DNA of 64,000 nt, from positions 95,648-159,647 of the forward strand of contig JABSRP010000002.1 in the NCBI GenBank assembly GCA_013215145.1. Reading direction: 5' to 3'. The position numbers were made by a program, and so were the translations under genes. Positions within the stretch are counted from its first letter, which is position 1; each line of letters begins with the position of its first letter. Below, one piece after another: positions 1 through 8,787 of the stretch. This DNA is from Pseudobacteriovorax sp. (GTDB lineage Bacteria > Bdellovibrionota_B > Oligoflexia > Oligoflexales > Oligoflexaceae). The notes under the pieces are model-generated. The model had not been told where the DNA came from. It was given only the letters and a program-made list of their open reading frames with translations, and did not search any database.

Positions 1-174
1 GTCTACTGCCAAGTTGGTGGCTATGCATTGAAAAGCCTAAGCGCCATTTTTGGACGTGCTGTCACAGAGCAAGAGGTGAAGCGAGACTGGGATCAAACCA
101 CCTCTGTCGAATTCTCGAACACCAAGACTCTTAAGCGTGATGATTCAGCGTCGTTGATCATTGAGTGGGAATAA
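1..174 (+). CDS. C-terminal end of an unrecognised protein (5' truncated)
   Basis: Frame 1 is open from the first base to the TAA at 172-174 and gives 57 residues ending in SLIIEWE. The start lies outside the window. The fragment begins VYCQVGGYAL and has a mixed polar composition, with no membrane segment or motif that I recognise. It is followed by about 50 bases and then a hairpin that belongs to the opposite-strand gene, so it converges with that gene. No function can be assigned from this piece. Confidence 0.6.
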   Translation, partial: VYCQVGGYALKSLSAIFGRAVTEQEVKRDWDQTTSVEFSNTKTLKRDDSASLIIEWE

Positions 175-225
175 TCGTCCAAAGTCTCAATAAGAATTTA
201 ACTTCTATTGGTGAATAACAAAAAA

Positions 226-251
226 AGCCACCCTATCTCGATGGGGTGGCT
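226..251 (-). terminator. Rho-independent terminator of the metzincin-like lipoprotein gene
   Basis: AGCCACCC (226-233) pairs with GGGTGGCT (244-251), and an inner ATC/GAT can extend the stem. On the minus strand the stem is followed by a T run (complement of the A run at 220-225). It sits 25 bases past the stop of the minus-strand gene at 277-873. On the plus strand no T run follows, so it should mainly serve the minus strand. Confidence 0.8.
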
Positions 252-276
252 CTAAGCGTGTTTAGAAGGGTATGTT

Positions 277-873
277 TTAAGGCTGAGTGAAAAACTCTCT
301 TGCCTTAGTAAAGTAATCTTCATAGTCGAGATCATCTCTTGATTGCTGAGAGATTTTTGAGTACATGACGCTTCTAGGATTGCCATCGTGATCCATCTGA
401 AGACCATGTCCCACTTCGTGGCAAAAAAGATGATAGAGGTGACGCCACTCGACAGAGCCTTTATCGAAACGCCCCCTAGTTTTACGCTTAAAGTTTTCCA
501 AATCGAAAATCATATGCATAGAATATTGGATAACAGTTTTCCGTTCAGACATGGCTGCTTCGAAAGCATCGCCATTGGTTTTCTTAAGTGTCGACCAGCG
601 AGCGTGACCAAGACGGTGCTCAGTGGCAAGCATGTTGCGTTGAAACCTGATGGAAGAGTTTGCTTGCTCTTCAGTGTCAACAAGATTAAGAACCTGGCCA
701 TTGACATCAGAGTTGTATTGATCAATCAGTTGTGAAAGGGTCTCTTTCACCTCTGGATCATTGGTTTCTGCGTAGATATTAAACTCGCGAACATGAACGA
801 TAGATTCCTTACCACAGGAAATCATAATCAAAGAAAGAACAACGAAAATCCATAAACTTCTAACCAACAACAT
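277..873 (-). CDS. Metzincin-like zinc protease lipoprotein
   Basis: This 198-residue protein has a hydrophobic leader ending in a lipobox-like MISC (Cys20), which predicts a lipid-anchored envelope protein. Near the C-terminus HEVGHGLQMDH (about 152-162) fits the metzincin zinc pattern HExxHxxxxxH, with Glu as the catalytic base. A short loop later SVMY supplies a plausible Met-turn at about Met170. The usual glycine at position 8 of the motif is Gln here, so the family match is close but not standard (archaemetzincin or matrixin-like). The start is the ATG at 873 because GAGG lies 6 bases upstream; an in-frame start at 900 would add nine residues before the leader. It has its own terminator and appears monocistronic. 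Substrates cannot be inferred. Confidence 0.75.
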   Translation of the reverse strand: MLLVRSLWIFVVLSLIMISCGKESIVHVREFNIYAETNDPEVKETLSQLIDQYNSDVNGQVLNLVDTEEQANSSIRFQRNMLATEHRLGHARWSTLKKTNGDAFEAAMSERKTVIQYSMHMIFDLENFKRKTRGRFDKGSVEWRHLYHLFCHEVGHGLQMDHDGNPRSVMYSKISQQSRDDLDYEDYFTKAREFFTQP

Positions 874-1125
874 CTTCAGCCTCGAACAGTATAAGAACAA
901 TCAACTTTGGAAAAAGAGGTCCCCAGCTACACTTTATATTTCAGTGGGACATTTCACTTATTGCAAAGCCCTTGCCAAATGTAACATTCTGTTATTACGG
1001 CTTATGGCTCGGGGCAAAAGTGTAGAGAATTTTTGACACTGTAAAATGCCAGTAAACACCGAGGCTGGTCCGTCGGATTGCTAAGCCACTGTTTTCAGTA
1101 GCCCTGAGGCCTAATTGTTGTATGA

Positions 1126-2223
1126 TTGGAGCTGTTTTGTGTAGGCTCTTTTTGGTGGAACATGTTACTTTTATTCATCTATGTCGGTATTGCTCTAGGT
1201 TTCTCATTTATTTGTTCGGTGGCTGAGGCGGTTTTGCTTAGCATTACCACGTCTTACATCGAGATGCTGGAGCAGGATGGAAACGTCAAAACTGCTAGGC
1301 TTATTCGTCGATTAAAAGCCAATGTTAACAGACCCTTAGCTGCTATCTTAACATTGAATACCATTGCTCACACGGGCGGTGCTGCCGGTGCAGGAGCTCA
1401 GGCCACATCCTTGTTTGGTGACCAATATCTAGGCATCATATCAGCTATTATGACGGTAGCTATCCTCGTCCTCTCAGAAATTATTCCCAAGACCCTGGGG
1501 GCAACCTACTGGAAACAATTGGCACCTATGACCGCCGTTAGTCTCAAGTACATGGTGATCATACTGTACCCCTTCGTGATCATGTCGGAATTTATTACGG
1601 ACAGAATCGCCAAAAACAAGGGGCACTTCAAAGGCCTGAACCGTGATGAGCTTGCCGCTATGGCTGAGTTAAGCACCAAGGAAGGCCAGTTAGGGGCCAA
1701 GGAATTGGAGATCATTAAAAATCTTTTATTTTTCCATACCCTCAACGTCAAAGAGATCATCACCCCCCGGACTGTGGTCTTTGCCGCCGATGCGAATCTC
1801 ACGATAGAAGAGTTTTTCCAACAACACGGCGACGAAAAGTTTTCTAGGATTCCCATCTACGAGGACGAGCATGAGAACATCATAGGTTTTGTTCTTCTTA
1901 GTGACCTGCACGTTGCCAGAGCGAAGTCGGGTGGTGAGATGAGGATCCGGGAGATGAAACGCCCCATCAAAGGGATTCCCGAGTCAATAAGCTTGACCCG
2001 GGTATTTCAGTTGTTTTTATCAAGGCGCGACCAAATCATGCTTGTCATCGACGAACATGGTGGTTTCGAGGGCATCGTGACACTAGAAGATACCCTCGAA
2101 AAGCTTATTGGTCATGACATTGTGGATGAATACGATACTACACCCAACATGCGTGAGCTGGCAAAAACCAAGGGGAAAAAGTGGGCAAAAAAGAATAAAG
2201 CCACCCACTTTCCCGATAGTTGA
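1126..2223 (+). CDS. CNNM/DUF21 membrane protein with CBS pair
   Basis: An N-terminal DUF21 (CNNM) membrane domain of about 180 residues with several hydrophobic helices is followed by a CBS pair: one repeat around ITPRTVVFAA to FVLLSDLHVA, the second around IKGIPESISLTR to GIVTLEDTLEKLIG. The family (CorB/CorC/YtfL-like) is linked to Mg2+ or other cation transport, and the CBS pair usually binds adenine nucleotides. The C-terminal CorC_HlyC domain seen in longer members is absent, since the protein ends about 35 residues after CBS2. The start is uncertain. TTG at 1126 is the first possible codon but lacks a well-spaced ribosome site; the ATG at 1162 begins MLLLFIYVGIALGFSF, which matches where this family usually starts. 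The gene stands alone and converges with the P450 gene. Confidence 0.85.
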   Translation: MELFCVGSFWWNMLLLFIYVGIALGFSFICSVAEAVLLSITTSYIEMLEQDGNVKTARLIRRLKANVNRPLAAILTLNTIAHTGGAAGAGAQATSLFGDQYLGIISAIMTVAILVLSEIIPKTLGATYWKQLAPMTAVSLKYMVIILYPFVIMSEFITDRIAKNKGHFKGLNRDELAAMAELSTKEGQLGAKELEIIKNLLFFHTLNVKEIITPRTVVFAADANLTIEEFFQQHGDEKFSRIPIYEDEHENIIGFVLLSDLHVARAKSGGEMRIREMKRPIKGIPESISLTRVFQLFLSRRDQIMLVIDEHGGFEGIVTLEDTLEKLIGHDIVDEYDTTPNMRELAKTKGKKWAKKNKATHFPDS

Positions 2224-2257
2224 TAGGCGGCCATACCCTCTCGCCTAGAATTAAGTA

Positions 2258-5200
2258 TCAGACTTTCTTTTGACCGAACACGTCGGTGACGTAGCGTTCG
2301 TCGCTCTCGAGGGACGACAACCACAACTCGGCTTTGGCCGCATCGTTTTTGCTAAATTCTTGATAGATGCGCCCAAAGCAAGCTCTAACGTCTGGTGCCA
2401 TATGGAGACCGTCGCCGCAGACGAAAATCTTGGCGCCTTTTTCAAGCAGCTGCCAGACCTTTTCTTTTTCGTGCCACATCCGATCCTGTACAAATTTAAA
2501 CTTAGGGTCTGGAACGTGTGAGTGGGCGGTATATAACGTAATAATATCATCGTCAGCAGCCTTTTCGAGGAGATCTTTATAGAGGAAATCGTGCTCAGGC
2601 CGCCGGCAACCAAAAAATAGTAATGCCTCTCCCAAACTATCTCCCTGTTTGATTAAATGCCGCCTATGCTGAATAAATCCTCTGAAGGGAGCAATTCCTG
2701 TTCCGGGTCCAACCATGATAATGGGGGTTTCATCTGTCGGAACTCGGAAGGAAGCCCCAGGTGTTTTGACAAATCCATAGATTTCATCACCGAGCTCGCG
2801 TGTTTTGAGAAAATGGGAGCAAACCCCTTTAAACTCACCATTACCGAGGTGACTTTTTCCTTCCAGTACTCCTACGGTCATGGTTAGTCTGTTTTTATCT
2901 TGTAGCGGTGAAGACGAGATGGAATAGTATCGTGGCCTAATGGGCTTGAGAATCTCTAGAAAAAGACCAAAGGGAAGGCTACATCCTGGAAATTCCTCTA
3001 AAATATCTAGCAATGATTTTCTCATAGCCAAAACATTGTTGTGAAAATGATGCTTACCCTCGTCTGTTGGAGCACTCCATTTTTTCAAACGAGCAATCTG
3101 AAGCTCATCCTTCATGAAAGGAATCAGTCTTTCTAGTTGCCCTCGACTGACGGGGTCTTGTAACTCTAGATACTCTCTGATTAATTTGCCCACGGTGATG
3201 GGGATACCAATAGGTAAAAAGCTGCGTGAATCTTCGTTATTTTTTCGCACTGTAATTGTTAAGTCGGCCGTCATACCGAAGTATTTACAAACCCGCTCCA
3301 CCATAGCTTCGCGATTCTTAGCAAAGATCCCAATATGGTCTCCTGGCATGTAGCTCACATCACTGGGAATCCTTACTTCGATGTCGCGCGTAGACCTCTG
3401 TGAGCCATCGGCGCCTCCTGTCGATTGTAATTCCTCGTTGGTCAGGATCGTCATGGGGAAGGCATCTAACTGCTCGTGCAACGGACGGTGTTTATTGGGC
3501 TGTCCGTAATCAATGCTATAGAGGTCCTCGCTCGCCAAACCGGTAGGTAGGTCTATTCCTAGACTTTTGGCTAGGTTCGACCAAAGATCCTCGTCAAATT
3601 TGTCCAGAGCCCCAATAAAGTCAGCATTGGCGTCTGCCTCCGCTGCCTTCTGCAAGCGGCTGGCCCCCATGTTTGCCAAGGCCTCGTCCACCTTACGTGG
3701 GAACGCCTGGTATGTGGTCCACTGGGTGTTTCCCGCGCCAAGGACAATATAGCGACAGCCTGAAAGATTGACTTTTGCCTCATCAAGCCACTCAGAAAAT
3801 CTCACAGCGTTGTCGGGAGGTGCTCCATTGTAGGTAGCAGTTATAATAACTGTGGCTGCAGCTGTTGGGATCGAATCGATGGCCTCGTCCAGGGGAGCCA
3901 CCGACGCGATAAATCCGAGCCGTTCTGCATTCTCTGAAATTTTATAAGCAAAATCCTCACAAGATCCCATGTTAGAACCATAAAATATAGCCAAGGGTGT
4001 TCCATGTTGAGGGACTTTCTCCTTCTTATCCTGAAGATTAGATCCTGAGACGCTGCTATTCTTTCCATGATCGTTCAGGACGAAGGGGGATTTTAGGTGA
4101 TTTCTCACGGCCACCCTCAAATAAAAATCCTTAGGTTTCAGAGTCAAGGCCTCTCCCACGAGCAAGTTGTAGTTATCGTCTCCTTGAATTTCAAAATTTT
4201 GTAAGATGGTGGCTAGGGCTATGGTCGCTTCCACCATGGCAAAATGCTGGCCAATACAAGAGCGTGATCCATGTCCAAAGGGTTTGTAGGCATTGCGCGG
4301 TAGTTCGTTGTATCTCTCGGCCGAGAAGTTATCGGGATTGAATTCGTGAGCGCGGTCGCCCCAGATGCTGGTGTCTTGATGCAATGCTTTCGGAAGGACG
4401 AGGCAGCGTCGATTTTTCTTGATCAGATACTGACCACCGATCGTGATATCCTCATAAGGAGTCAGGGAAAAAGCAGGCGCTGTAGGCCAAAGCCGTAAGG
4501 CCTCCTGCAGTATTTGTCGGCAGTAGACCAGCTGGTTGATGGTTTTGAAATCTGGACGAAAATTCGGGTCATTTCCCAAGACGCGATCCACTTCATCATA
4601 GGCTTTGGCTAAAACATCAGGATGCTTCGTTAAGAAGTAGAAAGTGAATGCAAGCATGCCACTCGTGGTTTCGTGGCCGGCGATGAGAAAGGTGATCAGT
4701 TGATTTCGAATATTTTTATCGTCGAGCTTTTCCCCCGTTTTCTTATCGATTCCCTCCAGCATTAGGGCTAAAAAGTCGTTTTTCCCCAAGTAGTCTTTTG
4801 GGTTTTCAAGCCTTTTCTGAATCACCTCGTCGACAATGCCATTCATTAAATCGATATCAGCAAAGTACTGCTTTGTTTTTTTGAAGGCTAGTTTTTGCTG
4901 TAACGGTAAACGTTTGACGCGCTCTAAAGACTCTGCCAGAGAACGGCCCATAGCATGAATAAATGGATCGAGAGCATCTTTTCGGAAGCTGTTAAAGGTA
5001 TAGTCAAAGCCGCATAAAGCGATAGTTTCCAAAGCTAAACGAGTCATATCATCAGAGACTTCGATAGGTTCGTTTTGTAGGTTGTACCATTTAGCAACAA
5101 GCTCTCTTGCCACGTCAGTCATGGTTTCGACATAGGACACCATGGACTTCATCCCAAAACCAGGCATAAGAATGTTGTGAGCCTTAGACCAATTGGGCTC

Positions 5201-5476
5201 TTCTTTTCTAGCAGTGAAAAGTCCGTCGCCAGCAACGTTGCGAATTTCAGCTAACGCGCCCTCAACAGTTTTGCGGAATTTTCGCTCGTCACAGATTTCA
5301 TTGACTAGCTGGTGGGAGTACACCACGTAAAATTTAGAACCTGGCAGGCGCAATGAATAAATCCCATCAAATGTCTCACATAGTCTCACCAACTTTTGGA
5401 TGGTCTCGTTACCAAATACTTGAGGTAAGTGACCAACAATAGGTTTACTAGGGGGCGAAGGAATCTCAATCGTCAT
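2258..5476 (-). CDS. Self-sufficient cytochrome P450/P450 reductase (CYP102, P450 BM3 type)
   Basis: This 1072-residue protein has the full BM3 layout. The P450 domain (1-460) has the I-helix AGHETTS (266-272), EALR (325-328) and the heme-ligand loop FGHGSRSCIG with Cys407. A flavodoxin-like FMN domain starts near YGSNMGS (about 494), and a FAD/NADPH reductase domain with GPGTGIAPFRG completes electron transfer. It should hydroxylate a hydrophobic substrate with NADPH and O2 in the cytoplasm. GDGLF aligns without gaps with BM3 residues 83-87, so Phe87 is kept. BM3 Arg47 and Tyr51, which bind the fatty-acid carboxylate, are Ser47 and Val51 here, so substrate preference may differ. The ATG at 5476 begins MTIEIPSPPSK, the usual family start. 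No regulator gene is adjacent; the divergent lipase shares the 178-base upstream gap. Confidence 0.96.
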   Translation of the reverse strand: MTIEIPSPPSKPIVGHLPQVFGNETIQKLVRLCETFDGIYSLRLPGSKFYVVYSHQLVNEICDERKFRKTVEGALAEIRNVAGDGLFTARKEEPNWSKAHNILMPGFGMKSMVSYVETMTDVARELVAKWYNLQNEPIEVSDDMTRLALETIALCGFDYTFNSFRKDALDPFIHAMGRSLAESLERVKRLPLQQKLAFKKTKQYFADIDLMNGIVDEVIQKRLENPKDYLGKNDFLALMLEGIDKKTGEKLDDKNIRNQLITFLIAGHETTSGMLAFTFYFLTKHPDVLAKAYDEVDRVLGNDPNFRPDFKTINQLVYCRQILQEALRLWPTAPAFSLTPYEDITIGGQYLIKKNRRCLVLPKALHQDTSIWGDRAHEFNPDNFSAERYNELPRNAYKPFGHGSRSCIGQHFAMVEATIALATILQNFEIQGDDNYNLLVGEALTLKPKDFYLRVAVRNHLKSPFVLNDHGKNSSVSGSNLQDKKEKVPQHGTPLAIFYGSNMGSCEDFAYKISENAERLGFIASVAPLDEAIDSIPTAAATVIITATYNGAPPDNAVRFSEWLDEAKVNLSGCRYIVLGAGNTQWTTYQAFPRKVDEALANMGASRLQKAAEADANADFIGALDKFDEDLWSNLAKSLGIDLPTGLASEDLYSIDYGQPNKHRPLHEQLDAFPMTILTNEELQSTGGADGSQRSTRDIEVRIPSDVSYMPGDHIGIFAKNREAMVERVCKYFGMTADLTITVRKNNEDSRSFLPIGIPITVGKLIREYLELQDPVSRGQLERLIPFMKDELQIARLKKWSAPTDEGKHHFHNNVLAMRKSLLDILEEFPGCSLPFGLFLEILKPIRPRYYSISSSPLQDKNRLTMTVGVLEGKSHLGNGEFKGVCSHFLKTRELGDEIYGFVKTPGASFRVPTDETPIIMVGPGTGIAPFRGFIQHRRHLIKQGDSLGEALLFFGCRRPEHDFLYKDLLEKAADDDIITLYTAHSHVPDPKFKFVQDRMWHEKEKVWQLLEKGAKIFVCGDGLHMAPDVRACFGRIYQEFSKNDAAKAELWLSSLESDERYVTDVFGQKKV

Positions 5477-5654
5477 TTCAAGTCCTCTTTTTTGGAATTT
5501 GCATAACAGATTATAGTCAAAATTATTTGATAATATCTAGGTTAAGCTAGCTATTTTAAAAATCTTTTCTTTACCCCCTAAAGTATTGCATACAAAAATC
5601 CGATAACGCACTCACACAACCTGTATATGCGGAATTACTTGTATGGAGCAGACT

Positions 5655-7058
5655 ATGAAACGGAATCATTGGATCATTCTTTTTACCTTCTTAATCTTTT
5701 TGACAAATTGCAAAAAATCAGAGCAAAGCGAAACATTAACCTACTCATCAGTGGCCTCAGATCATCCTGCTGATCACCCATTTTTGGGCACAGGGATGGA
5801 AGATATCGGTTTTGTATCAAACCTTGCGTTTGAAGCCTATGAGCCTAGCCCGACATACATCAGTGGCTCGCCAAACGAAACAGGTACAATTTCGGCGATT
5901 GGCAAAAACATGGAAATCATCTACGACTCACGCATGCAGAAAGACTTTGCCTATAATGATTTCTTTGTTCTTAGAGCAAAGAGAAAAGGCAGCGATATTA
6001 TCAATCAATTTGTCGTATTCCGCGGGACCGCAACAGCTGACGAATGGCTGAGTAACTTTAACTTTCTGCGAACTCAAGAGGGAACCACAACCAAACAGTC
6101 GTTAGGCTGGGGGTCTGTTCAAAGGAGTTGGTTTAGGCGAGCGGAAGCTATCACGCAAGAATTGGTAAAGGGTTGTGACGAATCCTCTCTATTACAGCAA
6201 AGTCGCAAAAATCCTGTTTTTATGATCGGGCATAGTCGCGGTGGGGCCCTAGCACTCCTAACTGCGGCGAATTTCCTCATGACGATTGAAAAAAGAGACT
6301 GCACTACCGGCGAGTTAAAGATCAAACAACAACCGACGCAGAAGAATCAGCCTAGCACTCAGGTGGGAGGCGTCTCCGGTCAAGATTTCATCGTCAGTCG
6401 GGTTTACTTACTTGGGACACCAAAAGTCGGAGACCAACGCTTTGCTGATCACATCAACAAAGTCTTTGGCGATCGCGTTATTGATATTGTCGCTGAGGCT
6501 GATCCTGTCCCTCACTTGCCGGCCACGAAGGAGTTGGTTCACGAGTTAGCGGGAGAAAAAGATGGTATTGCTTCCATGGTGGCTGATATCGTCAACGAAA
6601 ACATTATTACTGGTACCATTGCAAAGATTTTAATTAACACAGCTGACTCTTACAAGCGTATTGGACTTGCTGATCAACCTAATTGCTACTTCGATCAAAA
6701 CAAATATAGCTACGTAGACGATCAAAAGCCGATGACTTCTGGCTTTTGTGTCAGGCTATTAAATCATTACCTAGGGCAGGTGGTGCTCGAGGCCTGTAAA
6801 GGAAAACTTTGTGGTGGCGAGTCTCCGGGATTGCTAGGACTAGAGGAAGGGCGTGCTTGGCTCGAACGAAATCGATGCCCAAACTCGCAATGCCGCACCC
6901 TAGCTCAAAATTTTGACTATACAATCGACAGGATCAGCCGCTTAAAGGATGCCGAGAAAGAGCAATTTAAGACAGTGCTTAACCAATGCCTCGCGGTGCA
7001 CACAGCTAGCTACCGAGTTCATGGCATGAGCGGCAAACCCTTATGTATGAGGCCTTAG
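5655..7058 (+). CDS. Class 3 lipase-like lipoprotein
   Basis: This 467-residue protein has a lipoprotein leader (lipobox LTNC, Cys19). It carries the marks of the class 3 lipase alpha/beta-hydrolase family: VVFRGT with EWLSNF (oxyanion region), the nucleophile elbow GHSRGG (Ser194), LLGTPKVGDQRF after it, and ADPVPHLPA whose Asp (about 283) fits the catalytic acid. A later NHYL is a candidate for the catalytic His. A roughly 35-residue insert rich in Gln, Lys and Thr separates the elbow from the LGTPKVGD strand. It would hydrolyse acylglycerols or other esters at the envelope. The ATG at 5655 is preferred over the ATG at 5643 because GGAG lies 6 bases upstream of it. It is divergent from the P450 gene, so a lipid-related link is possible but only inferred. 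Confidence 0.88.
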   Translation: MKRNHWIILFTFLIFLTNCKKSEQSETLTYSSVASDHPADHPFLGTGMEDIGFVSNLAFEAYEPSPTYISGSPNETGTISAIGKNMEIIYDSRMQKDFAYNDFFVLRAKRKGSDIINQFVVFRGTATADEWLSNFNFLRTQEGTTTKQSLGWGSVQRSWFRRAEAITQELVKGCDESSLLQQSRKNPVFMIGHSRGGALALLTAANFLMTIEKRDCTTGELKIKQQPTQKNQPSTQVGGVSGQDFIVSRVYLLGTPKVGDQRFADHINKVFGDRVIDIVAEADPVPHLPATKELVHELAGEKDGIASMVADIVNENIITGTIAKILINTADSYKRIGLADQPNCYFDQNKYSYVDDQKPMTSGFCVRLLNHYLGQVVLEACKGKLCGGESPGLLGLEEGRAWLERNRCPNSQCRTLAQNFDYTIDRISRLKDAEKEQFKTVLNQCLAVHTASYRVHGMSGKPLCMRP

Positions 7059-7068
7059 AGGCTTCATA
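7046..7068. terminator. Hairpin at the convergent lipase/binding-protein ends
   Basis: TATGAGGCC (7046-7054) pairs with GGCTTCATA (7060-7068), a 9-bp stem with one G-T wobble and a 5-base loop, overlapping the lipase stop codon. Both genes end within 20 bases of it. No strong T run follows on either strand, so an intrinsic bidirectional terminator is plausible but not certain. Confidence 0.4.
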
Positions 7069-7077
7069 CATATTAGA

Positions 7078-7989
7078 CTAAGGAGGTGTTTGCCCACTGT
7101 CTTTGAGTTGGATCCATAACTGTGGATCCTCTAGTGGCACATTCGTTGGCAAGTTGGGGTTTTCTAACTCGATGATCTGCCTGCGATACATTTTCGATCT
7201 CTCAATATCGTCCTTGTAAGTGGCGTAAAATAAACGGTCAAAACTACCTGATCTGATGATGGAGCGAAAGCCTTCAAATAGCCGCTTGTGCAAGGCCTGA
7301 GAGTTCTTGTTGAGATAAAAAAAATCGACCTGTTTATAGGGTAAGGCTAAATGGTTCTCCACCACCAACTGTGGGTGAGACTTTCGACGAAGCTCGATCT
7401 CCGTCCAGGCCTCATGGATGGCCCTGGATAAAAAATCAAAACGCCTCTCTTGGAGCATACTAAATAGATTTTCGTACTCAACGCCAGTCACGACCTTGCC
7501 GAAGGCGCTTTTCATGACAGGCAAGTCCTGCCAATCGAAACCAAAGCCTGGCCTCATTCCCTTGAAATCCGCTAGGCTTTGAATTCTGCTAAATTTCTCC
7601 TGATCTTCACTGCGGATGAGAAGTAAGCGCCAACCGAGTAAGCCTTTTCGTATAGGTATTTCTAAAGGCAAAAGTTGATCTTTCAAGGCACTATGAGCCG
7701 GCAACCAGGCGACGTCGATTCTAGTTTCTTTTAGTCCTTCGATGATACGTTTCTGTGAGGAGACAGAGACTTCTGTAATGTCACAAGGACCGTAGGCTTG
7801 CTCAGTAACTTTTAGCAGCCTTAGCAGAAGCTTTTTCGGGTACTGATGCCTTAAATCCTGAGATGACTCATGGCCTGGAATGGTGAGCTTACACTTACCT
7901 ACGGACGGTTTTTTTGAGTTGTCCGCCAAAACAGAATTATGAAGCCCAAAAGCTAACGTAACAATTAAGCAAATGGCATAGTTCTTCAT
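7078..7989 (-). CDS. Periplasmic solute-binding-like protein (SBP_bac_3 type)
   Basis: This 303-residue protein has a Sec signal peptide (MKNYAICLIVTLAFGLHNSVLA). Its body has the look of small periplasmic binding proteins: an ordered alpha/beta pattern, ETRIDVAWLPAHSA in the first lobe, SLADFKGMRPGFGFDW near the lobe crossover, and RRFDFLSRAIHEAW in the second lobe. Family members bind amino acids or similar small molecules. No permease or ATPase gene is next to it, so it is an orphan, possibly a sensing or scavenging protein. The start at 7989 has GAGGG 7 bases upstream; an in-frame start at 8037 would put 16 charged residues before the signal peptide. Two similar orphans occur at 19890-20783 and 60288-61049. 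Confidence 0.75.
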   Translation of the reverse strand: MKNYAICLIVTLAFGLHNSVLADNSKKPSVGKCKLTIPGHESSQDLRHQYPKKLLLRLLKVTEQAYGPCDITEVSVSSQKRIIEGLKETRIDVAWLPAHSALKDQLLPLEIPIRKGLLGWRLLLIRSEDQEKFSRIQSLADFKGMRPGFGFDWQDLPVMKSAFGKVVTGVEYENLFSMLQERRFDFLSRAIHEAWTEIELRRKSHPQLVVENHLALPYKQVDFFYLNKNSQALHKRLFEGFRSIIRSGSFDRLFYATYKDDIERSKMYRRQIIELENPNLPTNVPLEDPQLWIQLKDSGQTPP

Positions 7990-8168
7990 GGAAGGGCCCT
8001 CAATGATATCAACCTCAACTGGTGCAACTTGCGACATACCCTAAGCAGACTTAACGTAACTGAAATGAGGTGGATGTTGGGCAAAAGATAAACGATAGTT
8101 GCGAAACGATCAAGACATTCAAGAAACTTTTCTGGAAGGGTTCAATAGCTGGAATGGTTCAACAAAAC

Positions 8169-8204
8169 ACAGCTTATCGGAGGATCCGGGATCCGACAAG
8201 CTGT
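8169..8204 (-). terminator. Rho-independent terminator of the 8214-8636 gene
   Basis: ACAGCTT (8169-8175) pairs with AAGCTGT (8198-8204), with further pairing of CGGA and GGATCC segments with TCCG and GGATCC inside. On the minus strand the stem is followed by GTTTTGTT. It lies 10 bases beyond the stop of the minus-strand secreted-protein gene. Confidence 0.7.
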
Positions 8205-8213
8205 TGCCAGGAA

Positions 8214-8636
8214 TTAAAGGGCTTCGCAGCTGAAAAGACCTGAGTTGAAGGTGCGGCCTGTATTGTAGATTCTGTGGCGGATTGAGATATCGAAACCGCT
8301 TAGATCCTCTGCTGGGACCAACTTAAAGACGAGACCGTAGACTGATTGATCGACAACTGCTTGCAGCTCACCGCGAGCTTTAACTAGAGAGACTAATCCT
8401 TGGTCAAGGTAAACTGTTTCGTCTGCGCCAACTAGATGGGAAGCTGTTACAGTGGCATCATCGATAACTTCTAGTCCTGCAAAATCCTCAGCGTTGTTCA
8501 CAGAAAAAGAAACATCGTAAGAAAAGGAGGTCCCATCGCCTAGATCAGTGGAAGCTGTACAAGTATAGTCAGCTGCTTGGGCTTGAGATAGACCTGTAAA
8601 TAAAAGTGCAGTGCCAATTAAGAAAGCGCGTTTCAT
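8214..8636 (-). CDS. Small secreted protein of unknown function
   Basis: This 140-residue protein starts with a textbook Sec signal peptide (MKRAFLIGTALLFTGLSQAQA, cleavage after AQA). The mature part of about 118 residues contains two Cys, one near each end (in YTCTAS and in FSCEAL), which could form a disulfide. The composition and alternating hydrophobic residues suggest a small beta-sandwich or barrel. I do not recognise a family. The ATG at 8636 has AGGA 8 bases upstream. The upstream leader is unusual, with tandem 16-base repeats and a distal inverted repeat, and the gene has its own terminator. It is probably a monocistronic, regulated, exported protein. Confidence 0.7.
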   Translation of the reverse strand: MKRAFLIGTALLFTGLSQAQAADYTCTASTDLGDGTSFSYDVSFSVNNAEDFAGLEVIDDATVTASHLVGADETVYLDQGLVSLVKARGELQAVVDQSVYGLVFKLVPAEDLSGFDISIRHRIYNTGRTFNSGLFSCEAL

Positions 8637-8649
8637 GGAGTCGTCCTTT

Positions 8650-8681
8650 AAGTTGAGCTTTAATTAAGTTGAGCTTTAAAA
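8650..8681 (-). repeat. Tandem 16-base repeat in the leader of the secreted-protein gene
   Basis: AAGTTGAGCTTTAATT (8650-8665) is followed immediately by AAGTTGAGCTTTAAAA (8666-8681), identical except in the last two bases. On the coding strand the copy nearest the gene ends right at the AAAGGA ribosome site of the gene starting at 8636. The repeat could be a two-site operator or a leader RNA element; its function is not known. Confidence 0.75.
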
Positions 8682-8692
8682 TTCTCGAGGAC

Positions 8693-8756
8693 CTTAACAG
8701 CGACTTTGCGAATCTCGATAAAATTTGCTAAAGGCAAAAGTAAATTCGCTGTTAAG
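8693..8756. promoter_or_regulatory. Perfect 11-base inverted repeat upstream of the secreted-protein gene
   Basis: CTTAACAGCGA (8693-8703) is perfectly inverted as TCGCTGTTAAG (8746-8756), with 42 bases between. A second overlapping pair, GCGAAT (8708-8713) and ATTCGC (8744-8749), offers an alternative fold. It lies between the divergent ends of the CCA-adding enzyme gene (stop at 8788) and the leader of the 8214-8636 gene, so it could be a structured 5' leader or the far part of an operator. Confidence 0.5.
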
Positions 8757-8787
8757 ACACGATACGACGCTAATCAAAATCATCAGA

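Noticed and set aside
388..735. 115-codon plus-strand frame
   Set aside because: Fully antisense to the metzincin-like gene, which has motif, lipobox, ribosome site and terminator.
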